Part shown: one piece after another, positions 1 through 8,051 of the stretch
How the letters are laid out: each line of letters opens with the position of its first letter
How positions within the stretch are numbered: the stretch's first letter is position 1
NCBI GenBank assembly: GCA_964523675.1
Contig: CAZFZT010000036.1
Coordinates: 1-32,160, forward strand
Direction of reading: 5' to 3'
DNA from: CAZFZT01 sp964523675
Lineage (GTDB): Bacteria > Planctomycetota > Phycisphaerae > Phycisphaerales > SM1A02
Length of the DNA stretch: 32,160 bases
The notes under the pieces: model-generated
Database searches by the model: none
What the model was told of the DNA's origin: nothing
What the model saw: the letters and a program-made list of their open reading frames with translations, nothing else
Program-made: the position numbers and the translations under genes

Positions 1-266
1 TTCTTCTTGAGTTCGTGCAGCGAACGCGCCAGCCGACTCTTTCGCCGCGCCGCCGTATTGCGGTGCAGCGTGCTCGTGCATGAGATCTTGTCGAGCAGGC
101 CGCACGCCTTGCGGTATTCCTTTTCTGCGGCTGAAACGTCCTGGGCCTGGACCGCTGCAAGGAACGTCTTGGTCTGATCCTTGATTCGGCGTTTGCGCCA
201 CAGGTTGAGAGACCTACGCTTGGCGTTCTGGCGGACGCGCTTCTTGGCTGATGGTGAGTTGGGCAC
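1..266 (-). CDS. rpsT: 30S ribosomal protein S20 (3' end beyond window)
   Basis: Translating the minus strand from a GTG at 264-266 gives a basic protein starting MPNSPSAKKRVRQNAKRR. It has the S20 pattern: an N-terminal SAKKRxRQNxKRR motif, a central helix, and a C-terminal HRNTAARRKSRLAR stretch. S20 is a primary 16S rRNA-binding protein of the small ribosomal subunit. About 88 residues lie in the window, close to the usual family length, so only a few C-terminal residues are missing. I saw no strong Shine-Dalgarno sequence before the GTG and no ATG alternative nearby. Identification is from motif recognition; the start is slightly less certain than the product. Confidence 0.9.
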   Translation of the reverse strand, partial: MPNSPSAKKRVRQNAKRRSLNLWRKRRIKDQTKTFLAAVQAQDVSAAEKEYRKACGLLDKISCTSTLHRNTAARRKSRLARSLHELKK

Positions 267-440
267 GGTATGAGAAATCCTGAAGCGTCTGAAACAAATC
301 AATCCGCCGATCGGGGCGGGTCAGTGTTGACGGTTGAAGCGGATGGCCGCCGCCACGCGCACGCGCAGTGACGCCCGGAGGGCAGTTCCGCCGAGTCGAG
401 CATTATCGCAGCAACTGCGAAAAAATCAAGCGGAGGGGTC

Positions 441-460
441 GGGCCCGCGGCGGCGGGCCC
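441..460. repeat. GC-rich hairpin in the rpsT/641 intergenic region
   Basis: Two perfect 8-bp arms, GGGCCCGC at 441-448 and GCGGGCCC at 453-460, flank a 4-nt loop. No T-tract follows on either strand, so it is not a convincing rho-independent terminator. It lies in the 374-bp gap (267-640) between rpsT and the next gene. Apart from this hairpin, a second one at 603-624 and a weak promoter at 543-572, I see nothing else in that gap; the short Arg/Ala/Pro-rich open frames there look non-coding. Confidence 0.4.
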
Positions 461-542
461 TGAGGGAACCGAGGGCCCGGAGTCCGAGCATAGCCCCTCG
501 CTCACCGGCTTGCGCCTCCAGCCGCTTTGCCCTTGTCCTCCT

Positions 543-572
543 TTGCCCCTTGATGCCACAGGTGCCTAGTAT
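543..572 (+). promoter_or_regulatory. weak sigma-70-like promoter before the 641 gene
   Basis: TTGCCC at 543-548 and TAGTAT at 567-572 are separated by 18 nt, and each matches the consensus at four of six positions. The site would give a leader of about 60 nt. It is a pattern match only. Confidence 0.22.
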
Positions 573-602
573 CCATTTACATACAGAACAGCCCCGAGGG
601 GC

Positions 603-624
603 CCTGCGTACCGATCGACGCAGG
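603..624 (+). promoter_or_regulatory. leader hairpin upstream of the 641 gene
   Basis: CCTGCGT at 603-609 and ACGCAGG at 618-624 are perfect 7-bp arms around an 8-nt loop. The hairpin ends 5 nt before a Shine-Dalgarno-like GAGG (630-633) and 16 nt before the ATG at 641, so it could affect translation. No known riboswitch or operator was recognised. Confidence 0.3.
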
Positions 625-640
625 CGGCAGAGGACGAAGT

Positions 641-1159
641 ATGGCCAGACGCACCTATGAGCGACTTGCTTGGGAGGACCGATTCAACAGGCCTGACACC
701 GACGCATTGAGGGAAGGTCTGCATGGTCAGCCGCGCAAGATTTTTGATGCGCTCCGAAAATACCTCCTCCAGATTGAAGGTGTGCAGGAGTTTCCAGTCT
801 GGTACGGTGAGTCGTGGCGATGGTCAATTGAATTCCGCCTGCCCGGCCTCGGCTCCCGGTCAGGCAGGAACGGAAAGCGCACGGCGGATATCCAGACGGA
901 GTCCCCAAATGATCTGATCGCGGTGTTGATCCCGTCTCCTGAAGACCTTCAACTGGCCATGCAGGTCGAACCCACCCTAGCCGGCTCCCTGCCAACCCGC
1001 GCCCTGAAGCGTGCGGTTCGGGACGGCCTCGACCTTGCTGCCGAGCCGTTCGACACGCGCTGGGGCGTGTGGTCAGTTCAGCAGCCCAACTTGGCCGAAG
1101 ACCTCAAGAACCTCATCAAACGCAAAGCGGAGCACCTTCTCCGCAGCGCAGGGGACTGA
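641..1159 (+). CDS. hypothetical protein, DUF3788-like at best
   Basis: This 172-residue soluble protein has no signal peptide or membrane segment. The ATG is preceded by GAGG at a 7-nt spacing, which supports the start. The middle is aromatic-rich (VWYGESWRWSIEF, around residues 53-65) and is followed by a hydrophobic strand, LIAVLIPS. The C-terminus is a charged helix ending in a DLKNLIKRK stretch. This strand order faintly recalls DUF3788 proteins, but I would not assign the family without a profile search. Its stop lies 10 bp from the stop of the convergent dockerin remnant, and it has no functional partner nearby. Function unknown. Confidence 0.65.
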   Translation: MARRTYERLAWEDRFNRPDTDALREGLHGQPRKIFDALRKYLLQIEGVQEFPVWYGESWRWSIEFRLPGLGSRSGRNGKRTADIQTESPNDLIAVLIPSPEDLQLAMQVEPTLAGSLPTRALKRAVRDGLDLAAEPFDTRWGVWSVQQPNLAEDLKNLIKRKAEHLLRSAGD

Positions 1160-1169
1160 ACCTTCCCAA

Positions 1170-1530
1170 CTACGCCCTCCACCCGGAGAGCAGCGAGAGG
1201 AGGTCGGGGACGCCCACGGTGCAATCATGTGTCAGATCAGCGGGGCATGAACCGGGGGTGGTGGTGCAGTCGGCGCACGGCCCCCTTGCGGCGAGAAGCA
1301 AGAGTAAGTCTTGTTCATTGACGATGCCATCGCCGTTGAGGTCGGGATCAGGTGGTACGGGCTTTCCGGGTTCGCCTGTGAACTCATACGCGCCGATGTC
1401 CACGATGGCTTTGCCATCACCATCACCATCCACGATGCGCGGTTGACCGTCAAGGTCCGTCTCCGCCCCTGGAAATTCTTTCGGATCAGGCAGCAAAGAA
1501 TTCTCCCCCGCATCACCCAACTCTGCACCA
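1170..1530 (-). pseudogene. 3' remnant of a secreted beta-helix/dockerin gene
   Basis: Read on the minus strand, this fragment contains the usual end of a right-handed parallel beta-helix surface protein: GDAGENSLLP, then TDLDGQPRIVDGDGDG and VDIGAYEF. A proline-rich linker follows. The dockerin-like domain has a first half of the classic type (DLNGDGIVNEQDLLLLL) and a second half ending VGVPDLLSLLSGW. The stop codon is at 1170-1172. The open frame continues upstream to 1715, but that stretch has no beta-helix coils, signal peptide or domain, so the front of the gene appears lost by deletion or decay. Alternatively it could be expressed as a short orphan. No gene is visible between about 1530 and the ispH start region. 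Confidence 0.6.
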
Positions 1531-1776
1531 GCGCACGCCACAAACCGCCAGCGGCATCGGCCTGAATGTGAAATGGCGCCGGTGCGCGCGCTGCGCATCG
1601 CCGCTGCTGCAATGGCGGGCGATTGTGGCCGATCCGGGGGGTGCATCATCGGCGCGCGCGAACTAAACCCTTTCATCCAGACTCTTGTGCGCGCGGCCTT
1701 CCTTGCCCGTACCAACCGGAAGTCGCAACTGCCCTGTGCTGCGGCGGCGTCCTCCCACCTGCTCTCTCGTGGCTGC

Positions 1777-1782
1777 TATCAT
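1777..1782 (+). promoter_or_regulatory. -10-like hexamer close to ispH start
   Basis: TATCAT matches the -10 consensus at five of six positions and ends 12 nt before the ispH ATG. No -35 is evident and there is no Shine-Dalgarno, so the transcript leader would be only about 5 nt. Confidence 0.3.
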
Positions 1783-1794
1783 CCCCCACTGCCC

Positions 1795-2853
1795 ATGAAA
1801 CTGATCCTTGCCAATCCCCGCGGGTTCTGTGCCGGCGTCTATATGGCGATCGATGTTGTCGATCAGCTTCTTCAAATCTGTGAAGGCGAGCCGATTTACG
1901 TCTATCACGAGATCGTCCACAACAAGCACGTGGTGAACCGTTTCCGTGAGCGCGGCGTGACCTTTGTGGATCACCTCGAGGAAGTCCCGGAGGGCTCAAT
2001 TGTCGTGTTCAGCGCCCATGGCGTGAGTCCCGCCATTCGCGATGTCGCCCGCCAGCGCGGTTTGACCGCGATCGATGCGACGTGCCCGCTCGTGACGAAA
2101 GTTCACGCAGAAGCGATTCGCTATGCGCGCAAGGGATATCAGATTCTGCTTGTTGGTCACGCTGATCATCAAGAGGTGATCGGTACGCGAGGCGAAGCGC
2201 CGAACGCGATACAAGTTGTCGAGTCGCCTGACGACATTCCGCACCTGAAGATCAATGACCCTGACCGGCTGGTGTACCTGACGCAGACGACGCTGAGCAT
2301 GGACGATGCCAATGTCATCATCTCGGCCTTGCAGAATGCGTTCCCGAACATCAAGGAGCCGCCGAGCGAGGACATTTGTTATGCGACGACGAACCGGCAG
2401 TTGGCGGTTCGCGCTCTTGCGCCCGACTGTGATCTGGTGCTGGTGGTGGGCTCGCGCAATAGCTCCAACTCGCTGCGCCTCACAGAAATCGCGGAAGCAG
2501 TCGGAACCCGCGCCGTGCTGATCGATGACAAGTCGGAGATCGATACTTCGTGGTTTGAAGGTGTCGAGCGGGTGCTGGTAACCGCCGGAGCAAGTGCCCC
2601 GGAAGATCTCGTGCAGGATCTCATTCTCGACCTGATCAATCTTTATGGCGGCGAGGTTGAGCAGCATGACATCTACCGCGAGACGGTCGAGTTCGGCCTG
2701 CCCGGCACACTCAAGACCTTCATGCGATCGCAAGGGATCGATCCGACCGGCAAGCGCATCACCATGGACAATTCCGCCACGATCGAATCGTGGCTGACCG
2801 AACATGGCATCCCGCATCGGACCGTGGACTTGACCGTTGGCGCGACCGGGTAG
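1795..2853 (+). CDS. ispH: 4-hydroxy-3-methylbut-2-enyl diphosphate reductase
   Basis: IspH (LytB) is the [4Fe-4S] enzyme of the last MEP-pathway step, reducing HMBPP to IPP and DMAPP in the cytoplasm. The 352-residue product starts MKLILANPRGFCAGV. It keeps the three cluster cysteines: C12 in GFCAGV, C97 in DATCPLV and C195 in DICYATTNRQ. It also has the HEIVHNKHVV and VGSRNSSNS motifs. The open frame extends upstream to 1573, but those residues are not family-like, and the ATG at 1795 gives the standard N-terminus. The C-terminus is about 35 residues longer than E. coli IspH (316 aa). There is no Shine-Dalgarno. thiG follows 79 bp downstream on the same strand. Confidence 0.96.
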   Translation: MKLILANPRGFCAGVYMAIDVVDQLLQICEGEPIYVYHEIVHNKHVVNRFRERGVTFVDHLEEVPEGSIVVFSAHGVSPAIRDVARQRGLTAIDATCPLVTKVHAEAIRYARKGYQILLVGHADHQEVIGTRGEAPNAIQVVESPDDIPHLKINDPDRLVYLTQTTLSMDDANVIISALQNAFPNIKEPPSEDICYATTNRQLAVRALAPDCDLVLVVGSRNSSNSLRLTEIAEAVGTRAVLIDDKSEIDTSWFEGVERVLVTAGASAPEDLVQDLILDLINLYGGEVEQHDIYRETVEFGLPGTLKTFMRSQGIDPTGKRITMDNSATIESWLTEHGIPHRTVDLTVGATG

Positions 2854-2921
2854 AGCGATCGGCGTCATGTGCGGATCAATCGTCGATGGGGCTGAGGAAT
2901 CGCGGAGCGTGTGGCTGTGCC

Positions 2922-2927
2922 TACACT
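2922..2927 (+). promoter_or_regulatory. TAnnnT element 5 nt before thiG
   Basis: TACACT ends five nucleotides before the thiG ATG, where a -10 box would place transcription start at or within a base of the start codon. No Shine-Dalgarno is present. This fits a leaderless thiG transcript separate from ispH. Confidence 0.33.
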
Positions 2928-2932
2928 CCGTT

Positions 2933-3808
2933 ATGCCCGCTCAACTCGGCGAACCGCAACAGTCCAGCATCTACGAACCATTGCCGCTTGGCGCAAGCGG
3001 CATCACGCTCACGAACCGCCTGATCGTCGGCACCGGCAAGTACGCGTCCTACGAGGTGATGCAGCACGCGCTGGATGTTTCCGGTGCGGAGGTCATCACC
3101 GTGGCGGTGCGTCGGGAGCGATTGATGGACCAGGACGGCCGGTCGCTGCTCGACTTCATCGACACCGATCGCTACACGATTCTGCCGAACACTGCTGGGT
3201 GCTTCAGCGCGGAGGACGCGGTGCGTGTGGCGCGGCTGGGACGTGAGATTCTGGAACAGCTTGGCAACGCCGGCCAAAGCTGGGTCAAGCTTGAAGTGCT
3301 CGGCGACAAGAAGACATTACTGCCAGATCCCGTTGGCACACTTGAAGCATGCCGCGAACTGGTCGTCGACGGCTTCAGCGTGATGTGCTATACCAGTGAT
3401 GACCCGATTATGGCAGCGCGCCTGCGCGATGCGGGTGCGACGAGCGTCATGCCAGCGGGCAGTCCGATCGGCTCGGGACGCGGCATCGCCAACCCCAGTG
3501 CGATCACGATCATTCTGCAATTGCTGAAAGATACTGAGCATGGCGGCGACCCGGCGTATCCCGTCATCGTGGATGCGGGTGTCGGAACACCAAGCGACGT
3601 AACGCTTGCAATGGAACTTGGCAGCGATGGCGTTCTCCTCAACACCGGCATCGCGCATGCGAAAGACCCTGTCGCAATGGCCCGCGCGATGAGGGCGGCT
3701 TGTGAAGCCGGGTATCTCGGCTACCGGGCCGGCCGCATCCCCAAGCGCATGTACGCCACCGCGTCAAGCCCATGGGAGGGCGTGGTCTCGTATATCGCTG
3801 GTGAATGA
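2933..3808 (+). CDS. thiG: thiazole synthase ThiG
   Basis: ThiG condenses 1-deoxy-D-xylulose 5-phosphate, dehydroglycine and ThiS-thiocarboxylate into the thiazole phosphate of thiamine. The product is a 291-residue TIM barrel containing LIVGTGKYAS, the Schiff-base lysine K109 in WVKLEVLGD, and the phosphate-binding GSPIGSGRG and DAGVGTPSD motifs. The end region NTGIAHAKDP is typical of the family. The ATG at 2933 is chosen because the family-like sequence begins shortly after it; an open frame to 2837 overlaps ispH and adds unrelated residues. No thiS, thiO or thiE gene is adjacent, so its partners must be elsewhere. The product shares its DXP precursor with the pathway of neighbouring ispH, which may or may not explain their pairing. 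Confidence 0.95.
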   Translation: MPAQLGEPQQSSIYEPLPLGASGITLTNRLIVGTGKYASYEVMQHALDVSGAEVITVAVRRERLMDQDGRSLLDFIDTDRYTILPNTAGCFSAEDAVRVARLGREILEQLGNAGQSWVKLEVLGDKKTLLPDPVGTLEACRELVVDGFSVMCYTSDDPIMAARLRDAGATSVMPAGSPIGSGRGIANPSAITIILQLLKDTEHGGDPAYPVIVDAGVGTPSDVTLAMELGSDGVLLNTGIAHAKDPVAMARAMRAACEAGYLGYRAGRIPKRMYATASSPWEGVVSYIAGE

Positions 3809-3823
3809 TCCTCCTGTCGCCGC

Positions 3824-4969
3824 TTACTGCGTGAACCACGGGTTATATGGTTCATCGGTCGCGAGGTCCATCCCCAACGGGTTGTCGATCCACCTGCGCA
3901 TGTCGAAGAGCATCATCATCGTGGGGGAATCGATACTGCCGTCAGCGTTGATAAGCGTGGGCCGGTCGTTGTAACGACCAAGAGGCGCTTCCGTATCGTT
4001 GCTGAAGGTTTGGATACGCTCGGTGTAGGCCGCATTGGCCGGCGGCGGGCTTTCCCACTGGGCCTCTTCCGCCATGAAGGGCGGCCTTACGACGAATGAG
4101 CCGGGATGATCGTGATCGCGAATGCGATGCATGCCGGTGTTCCGGTACCTGGTGGAGGTGCAAAAGACGATCAACTCACCAGGACGGCGAATGCTTGGGA
4201 TACTTCGCGAGACAACATCAACAGGCGTGCGGTCTATCCCGGGCAGCTTGGCGTCAAAGAACAGCGGCTGAGGCATAGCGCCACTTCCACCTGGAGGCGG
4301 CAGTTCCCGCATTTCCCACCAGCCACCTACATGAAACGCGTTGTAACCAAACGCTGGTTCCTCAGCGATCGCCAGCATCAGCTCATCAACATCATTGATC
4401 CCCTGATCCGTCAGACTCCCGCTCCGCGCCATCCCAACGAGCAATGGAAGATTGAGTGACGGCGCATCGCGGTACTTCCAGATCGTTTCTATGTTGTGAT
4501 CGAAGTACGGTGCGAGCCGCCAGGTCCATGCGGCTGCAATATCCCTCGGGATCATGCGATTGGCAGCATTGCCCGCGTCAGGCGGCACGGGGTATTCAGA
4601 CATGATCCGCCATGCCTCCTGCACTTCCGGATCGATATAACCGGGTGCGGCAGCATCACGATTCTGATTGCCGTAGGTTTGCCACGCGATGAAGACTTGC
4701 CGAATATTGTTGGCTTCCAGCGTCTTCCGGGTTCTGGTTTGCACCCCCTGGAGCGCAGGCACTGTGATCGCCATCAGCAGCGCAATGACGCCAACAACCG
4801 TGAGTAGTTCGACGATCGTGAAACCGCCCGACTGGCGTCTCGCTGTGGTCATCCTCGGCGAGGGCACGTGGCTTGCGCCGAACCCATTCAGCCATGAGCG
4901 CCTTTCGGCACTCGGCACATCGAGCTTCGCACTGAGAACCATTGAACAGGCGGTATCCATGTCGTTCAT
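3824..4969 (-). CDS. prepilin-type cleavage/methylation domain protein
   Basis: The 381-residue product has a type IV pilin/pseudopilin N-terminal motif: G49 is followed by FTIVELLTVVGVIALLMAI. F50 is the predicted first mature residue and E54 the conserved +5 glutamate. Prepilin peptidase would cut after G49, and the hydrophobic helix would anchor the protein or assemble into a pseudopilus. The rest is a globular domain of about 310 residues that I do not recognise. The ATG at 4967-4969 is chosen because AAGGAG lies 7 nt upstream; the later ATG at 4852, closer to the cleavage site, has no spaced ribosome site. This implies an unusually long leader of 49 residues. It is convergent with thiG (15 bp between stops). 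The role could be secretion or surface attachment. Confidence 0.85.
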   Translation of the reverse strand: MNDMDTACSMVLSAKLDVPSAERRSWLNGFGASHVPSPRMTTARRQSGGFTIVELLTVVGVIALLMAITVPALQGVQTRTRKTLEANNIRQVFIAWQTYGNQNRDAAAPGYIDPEVQEAWRIMSEYPVPPDAGNAANRMIPRDIAAAWTWRLAPYFDHNIETIWKYRDAPSLNLPLLVGMARSGSLTDQGINDVDELMLAIAEEPAFGYNAFHVGGWWEMRELPPPGGSGAMPQPLFFDAKLPGIDRTPVDVVSRSIPSIRRPGELIVFCTSTRYRNTGMHRIRDHDHPGSFVVRPPFMAEEAQWESPPPANAAYTERIQTFSNDTEAPLGRYNDRPTLINADGSIDSPTMMMLFDMRRWIDNPLGMDLATDEPYNPWFTQ

Positions 4970-4976
4970 CGGCTGG

Positions 4977-4982
4977 CTCCTT
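4977..4982 (-). promoter_or_regulatory. Shine-Dalgarno AAGGAG deciding the prepilin start
   Basis: AAGGAG on the minus strand lies 7 nt before the ATG at 4967-4969. The two nearby alternative starts are less well placed, so this site sets the long-leader form of the prepilin-like protein. Confidence 0.7.
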
Positions 4983-5204
4983 CTGAAGGGCGTCTCAAAC
5001 CGCCGGAGTAGAGATGGGGGGCATCGATGAGTTCGCCCCAGATGGGGGTTCTGTTCCGGCGGTTCCAGCACTGACCGAACTATAGCAGCTCCTGTCGCGC
5101 TGGGGATGCGGCTGTTCACCGCAGCAGCGGGAACCGCTGACCTCCTGGGCCGCAAACGCCGATAACCGCGCTTTGTGCGAATCGGTGAAAATCGGCCTGG
5201 CGGT

Positions 5205-5233
5205 TTGCAGAGTCCTTCTTTTCGGGTCATAAT
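5205..5233 (+). promoter_or_regulatory. candidate sigma-70 promoter of the metalloprotease gene
   Basis: TTGCAG (5205-5210) and CATAAT (5228-5233) are separated by exactly 17 nt; the -10 matches five of six positions and the -35 three. This predicts a leader of about 45 nt. It lies in the 318-bp divergent region 4970-5287, which otherwise holds only two ribosome-binding sites and a possible minus-strand -10 (TATAGT at 5079-5084, no -35). Confidence 0.4.
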
Positions 5234-5275
5234 CAGAACTCGACCGTAGTGAGTATCACTTTTCGGGTTTCGAAC

Positions 5276-5280
5276 GGGAG
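5276..5280 (+). promoter_or_regulatory. Shine-Dalgarno GGGAG deciding the metalloprotease start
   Basis: GGGAG lies 7 nt before the ATG at 5288. An in-frame GTG at 5249 has no such site and would spoil the signal peptide. Confidence 0.6.
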
Positions 5281-5287
5281 CCGCTTC

Positions 5288-8026
5288 ATGACTTCAAAGA
5301 CCCTCTCACGTCTTCTGCCGACCTTTGGATTGGCATTGATCGCAACGGCCACGCAATGTACCTCGTTGGCTGCGGCCGATGTGCCGCGGCTGTTTCTGGG
5401 CGGCACCGAGGCGATTGCCAATCGTGATTCAGAATCGGTGGTGCGCTCGCGGGATGTCCAAGTTGATGTTTCGACCTTGGTCGCTGCGAGCCGGAATCTC
5501 GGAGCACATCCGCAGGTTGAAGTGCCGCTCTTTGACGACTTCACGGTAATCGTTCAGTTTTCCGCGATGAGCGCGAACCACGATGCCGACCGATTCACTT
5601 TGAGCGGTACGGTACCGCGGGTATTCGGAAGTCGCGCAACGATCAGCGTAAGTGAAGGAGTTATCCAAGGGGTGGTGTCAGTGCCGCCGATCGGATTCTT
5701 CGATATTCGCCCCTCTGCGAACGGACTGCATCGCGTCACACAACTTGACGAGACGCTGATGCCGGGATGCGGCGTCGGACCTGAGCATCACATTGTCGCG
5801 GCGAACGGACAAGGCGGAATCGCGGGGGATGAGGGCGGCGAAGTGGAATGGCCTGGGCTTCCAGGCGTCGTTGATGTGATGGTCGTGTATTCCGCTGAAG
5901 CGCTCAAGACAGCCGGTGGTGAGGCGGGCATGGCCGCGATGATCGACACCATGATGGAGGAGACCTCGCTGGCCCTGACCAAGAGCGGCGTCAACCAATT
6001 GTTTGTCAATCTTGTCCATGTGGCCGAAATCGAATACGAAGAGTCGGGCAACATGAATGTTGATCTCTTTCGTCTGAGCCAGTTTGATGGCAACATTGAT
6101 GAGATTCATGCATGGCGCGAGGAACATCAGGCCGATCTGGTCGCTCTACTGGTTTCCTATCCAAAAGGAAATCCAGTGTGCGGGATCGGATATGTGATGC
6201 AAGCGCCGTCGCCTCTGTTCAAGGATTTTGGCTTTACGGTCACGCGCGCCGACCAAGCTTGTTCGAACTTCGTGTTCGCACATGAATTGGGGCATAATTT
6301 CGGATGTCAACATGATCACGTCAATGCCGGGGCTTCCCCTGGCACCTACCCGTACTCACATGGGCACCATCTTTCGGGCGATTCAGGCAACCTCTGGCGC
6401 ACAGTCATGGCCTATGCCCCCGGCTTTCGCATACCCAACTTTTCCAATCCGGATATTCTCGTCGATGGCCAACCTACTGGTGTGACTCCGGGTGAGGAAT
6501 TTCAAGCACATAATGCGCTGACCATCAATCAGAACGCGAGCATTCTCGCCAGCTTCTATGGCGCCAGTTGCCTTGACGGGGGCCAGGAGATTCACGTCCC
6601 AGAAGATTTTTCAACAATCCAAGCTGCGATCGACACAGCCGCGCCCTGCGACACAATCATTGTCGCGCCCGGCACCTATAACGAGGACATCAATTTCGCA
6701 GGTAAGGCGCTCCACCTGCGCAGTAGTGCAGGGCCTGATTCCACGATCATTGATGCCTCTGGGCGAAGCAGCAGCGCCGTTACCTTCGAAAATGGAGAAG
6801 GCAGCACTTCGGTACTTGACGGTTTCACGATTACCGGCGGCACAGGCAGCATATTGGTTGGTGAGGATGGCTCGCGTGGCGGTGGCTTGCTTGCGTTCGA
6901 TAGCAGTCCCATGATCCGAAACTGCACGTTCGTGAGTAATAGCGCTGAACGGGGTGGTGGTGCCGCTGTCATCGGTTTGAGTACGGTCAAGCGGTATCCG
7001 CTTTTCATTGACTGCACATTTCTCAATAACTTCGCAAGTGAACAGGGCGGCGGCCTGTACGCAGGCGCTGGAGTTCACGGGACACTCAGCGGCTGTGAGT
7101 TCAGCGGCAATGAAAGCGAAGCCGGAGGTGGCGCCTACTTCCACGCACCTGAAAAGGAGGCGCAACTTCATTCGAAATTGCAGGGGTGCAACTTTGTCGG
7201 AAATGGCGCCACCGGCGACTCTGGGGGAGGCGCCATTCATGTGGAAGACAACGTTAAGTTGACGGTTGCGCAATCGGCATTCTGTGGCAATGCGCCAGAC
7301 GACATCAATGGAGCATGGCAGGACCATGGAGGCAACATGTTGGTTTCGTTGGCTCCGCCGCAGCCGATCGTTCTGGATGCGGATTGCGACAGTGCAACCC
7401 TCTCTTGGCCCTTGGGGCAGGTGCCGGCGGATGAAGTAGTCTGGTACTGGCAATCCTCTTGTGGCGAAGATACTTCGCTCGGATTCAACTCCACAATGGT
7501 TGTGGATGCGGGAGCCACCTATTACCTCCGTGCGTACCACCTGGAGGCAGATTGCTGGAGCAACTCCTGTTCGTCGATCGACATCGCGTTCCCCGATAGT
7601 CCCCCCGCGCCTCCTGAACCCGAAATCGATTTTCTGGCTTGCGGCGCAGCGATCCTGCGGTGGCCAAACGATGAGCAGCCGCCTGAGGGAATTGAGTGGT
7701 TCTGGCAGAGCGAAGAGTGTGAACAAGAGACGACCCTCGGATCTCAGCCATTTCTCTTTGTTGATTCTTCCGGAGACTGGCTGCTTCGCGCCCGCGAAGT
7801 GGAGACCAACTGCTGGAGCGACGGTTGCGGCTCTCTTACGCTCTCACTCAATGAGGCACCACATGGCGATTTCACCGGAGACTGCGCCGTGGGGGTCCCC
7901 GATCTCCTGGTGCTCCTCGCGAATTGGGGCCCTTGCGACGACGCGGGCATATGTCCCGCAGACCTGAATCAGGACGGCTCTGTAGGTGTTCCTGACCTAC
8001 TCGACCTTCTGGCGAATTGGGGTTAG
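5288..8026 (+). CDS. secreted reprolysin-like metalloprotease with beta-helix, Ig-like repeats and dockerin
   Basis: The 912-residue multidomain protein starts with a signal peptide ending near SLAAADVP. A metzincin protease domain has the zinc site HELGHNFGCQHD (H332, E333, H336, H342) and a Met-turn VMAY (M374), as in reprolysins. From about residue 430 (IHVPEDFSTIQAAIDTA) comes a pectate-lyase-like right-handed beta-helix to about 690. Two homologous ~80-residue Ig-like repeats follow, each with a WYWQS/WFWQS strand, YLRA/LLRA and a CWSxxC motif. The C-terminal dockerin-like domain has two GVPDLLxLLANWG repeats. The protein is presumably exported, zinc-dependent and proteolytic, with the beta-helix binding glycans or other surface ligands; substrate unknown. 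The catalytic residues look intact. It is divergent from the prepilin gene. Confidence 0.9.
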   Translation: MTSKTLSRLLPTFGLALIATATQCTSLAAADVPRLFLGGTEAIANRDSESVVRSRDVQVDVSTLVAASRNLGAHPQVEVPLFDDFTVIVQFSAMSANHDADRFTLSGTVPRVFGSRATISVSEGVIQGVVSVPPIGFFDIRPSANGLHRVTQLDETLMPGCGVGPEHHIVAANGQGGIAGDEGGEVEWPGLPGVVDVMVVYSAEALKTAGGEAGMAAMIDTMMEETSLALTKSGVNQLFVNLVHVAEIEYEESGNMNVDLFRLSQFDGNIDEIHAWREEHQADLVALLVSYPKGNPVCGIGYVMQAPSPLFKDFGFTVTRADQACSNFVFAHELGHNFGCQHDHVNAGASPGTYPYSHGHHLSGDSGNLWRTVMAYAPGFRIPNFSNPDILVDGQPTGVTPGEEFQAHNALTINQNASILASFYGASCLDGGQEIHVPEDFSTIQAAIDTAAPCDTIIVAPGTYNEDINFAGKALHLRSSAGPDSTIIDASGRSSSAVTFENGEGSTSVLDGFTITGGTGSILVGEDGSRGGGLLAFDSSPMIRNCTFVSNSAERGGGAAVIGLSTVKRYPLFIDCTFLNNFASEQGGGLYAGAGVHGTLSGCEFSGNESEAGGGAYFHAPEKEAQLHSKLQGCNFVGNGATGDSGGGAIHVEDNVKLTVAQSAFCGNAPDDINGAWQDHGGNMLVSLAPPQPIVLDADCDSATLSWPLGQVPADEVVWYWQSSCGEDTSLGFNSTMVVDAGATYYLRAYHLEADCWSNSCSSIDIAFPDSPPAPPEPEIDFLACGAAILRWPNDEQPPEGIEWFWQSEECEQETTLGSQPFLFVDSSGDWLLRAREVETNCWSDGCGSLTLSLNEAPHGDFTGDCAVGVPDLLVLLANWGPCDDAGICPADLNQDGSVGVPDLLDLLANWG

Positions 8027-8051
8027 AGCCCTCCTGCGATCCGATTGAGCA

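Noticed and set aside
334..660. Open plus-strand frame of 108 residues before the 641 gene
   Set aside because: It is Arg/Ala/Pro/Ser-rich with no domain, overlaps the SD-supported start at 641, and crosses a GC hairpin. It looks like open frame by composition.
1996..2868. 290-residue open frame antisense to ispH
   Set aside because: It lies entirely opposite a well-conserved enzyme gene. High third-position GC commonly leaves the antisense frame open.
2854..2932. Possible TPP riboswitch before thiG
   Set aside because: The 79-bp gap has no CTGAGA core or matching second half, and is too short for the full element.
6611..7726. 371-residue open frame antisense to the metalloprotease gene
   Set aside because: Shadow of the coding strand; no recognisable domain or signal.
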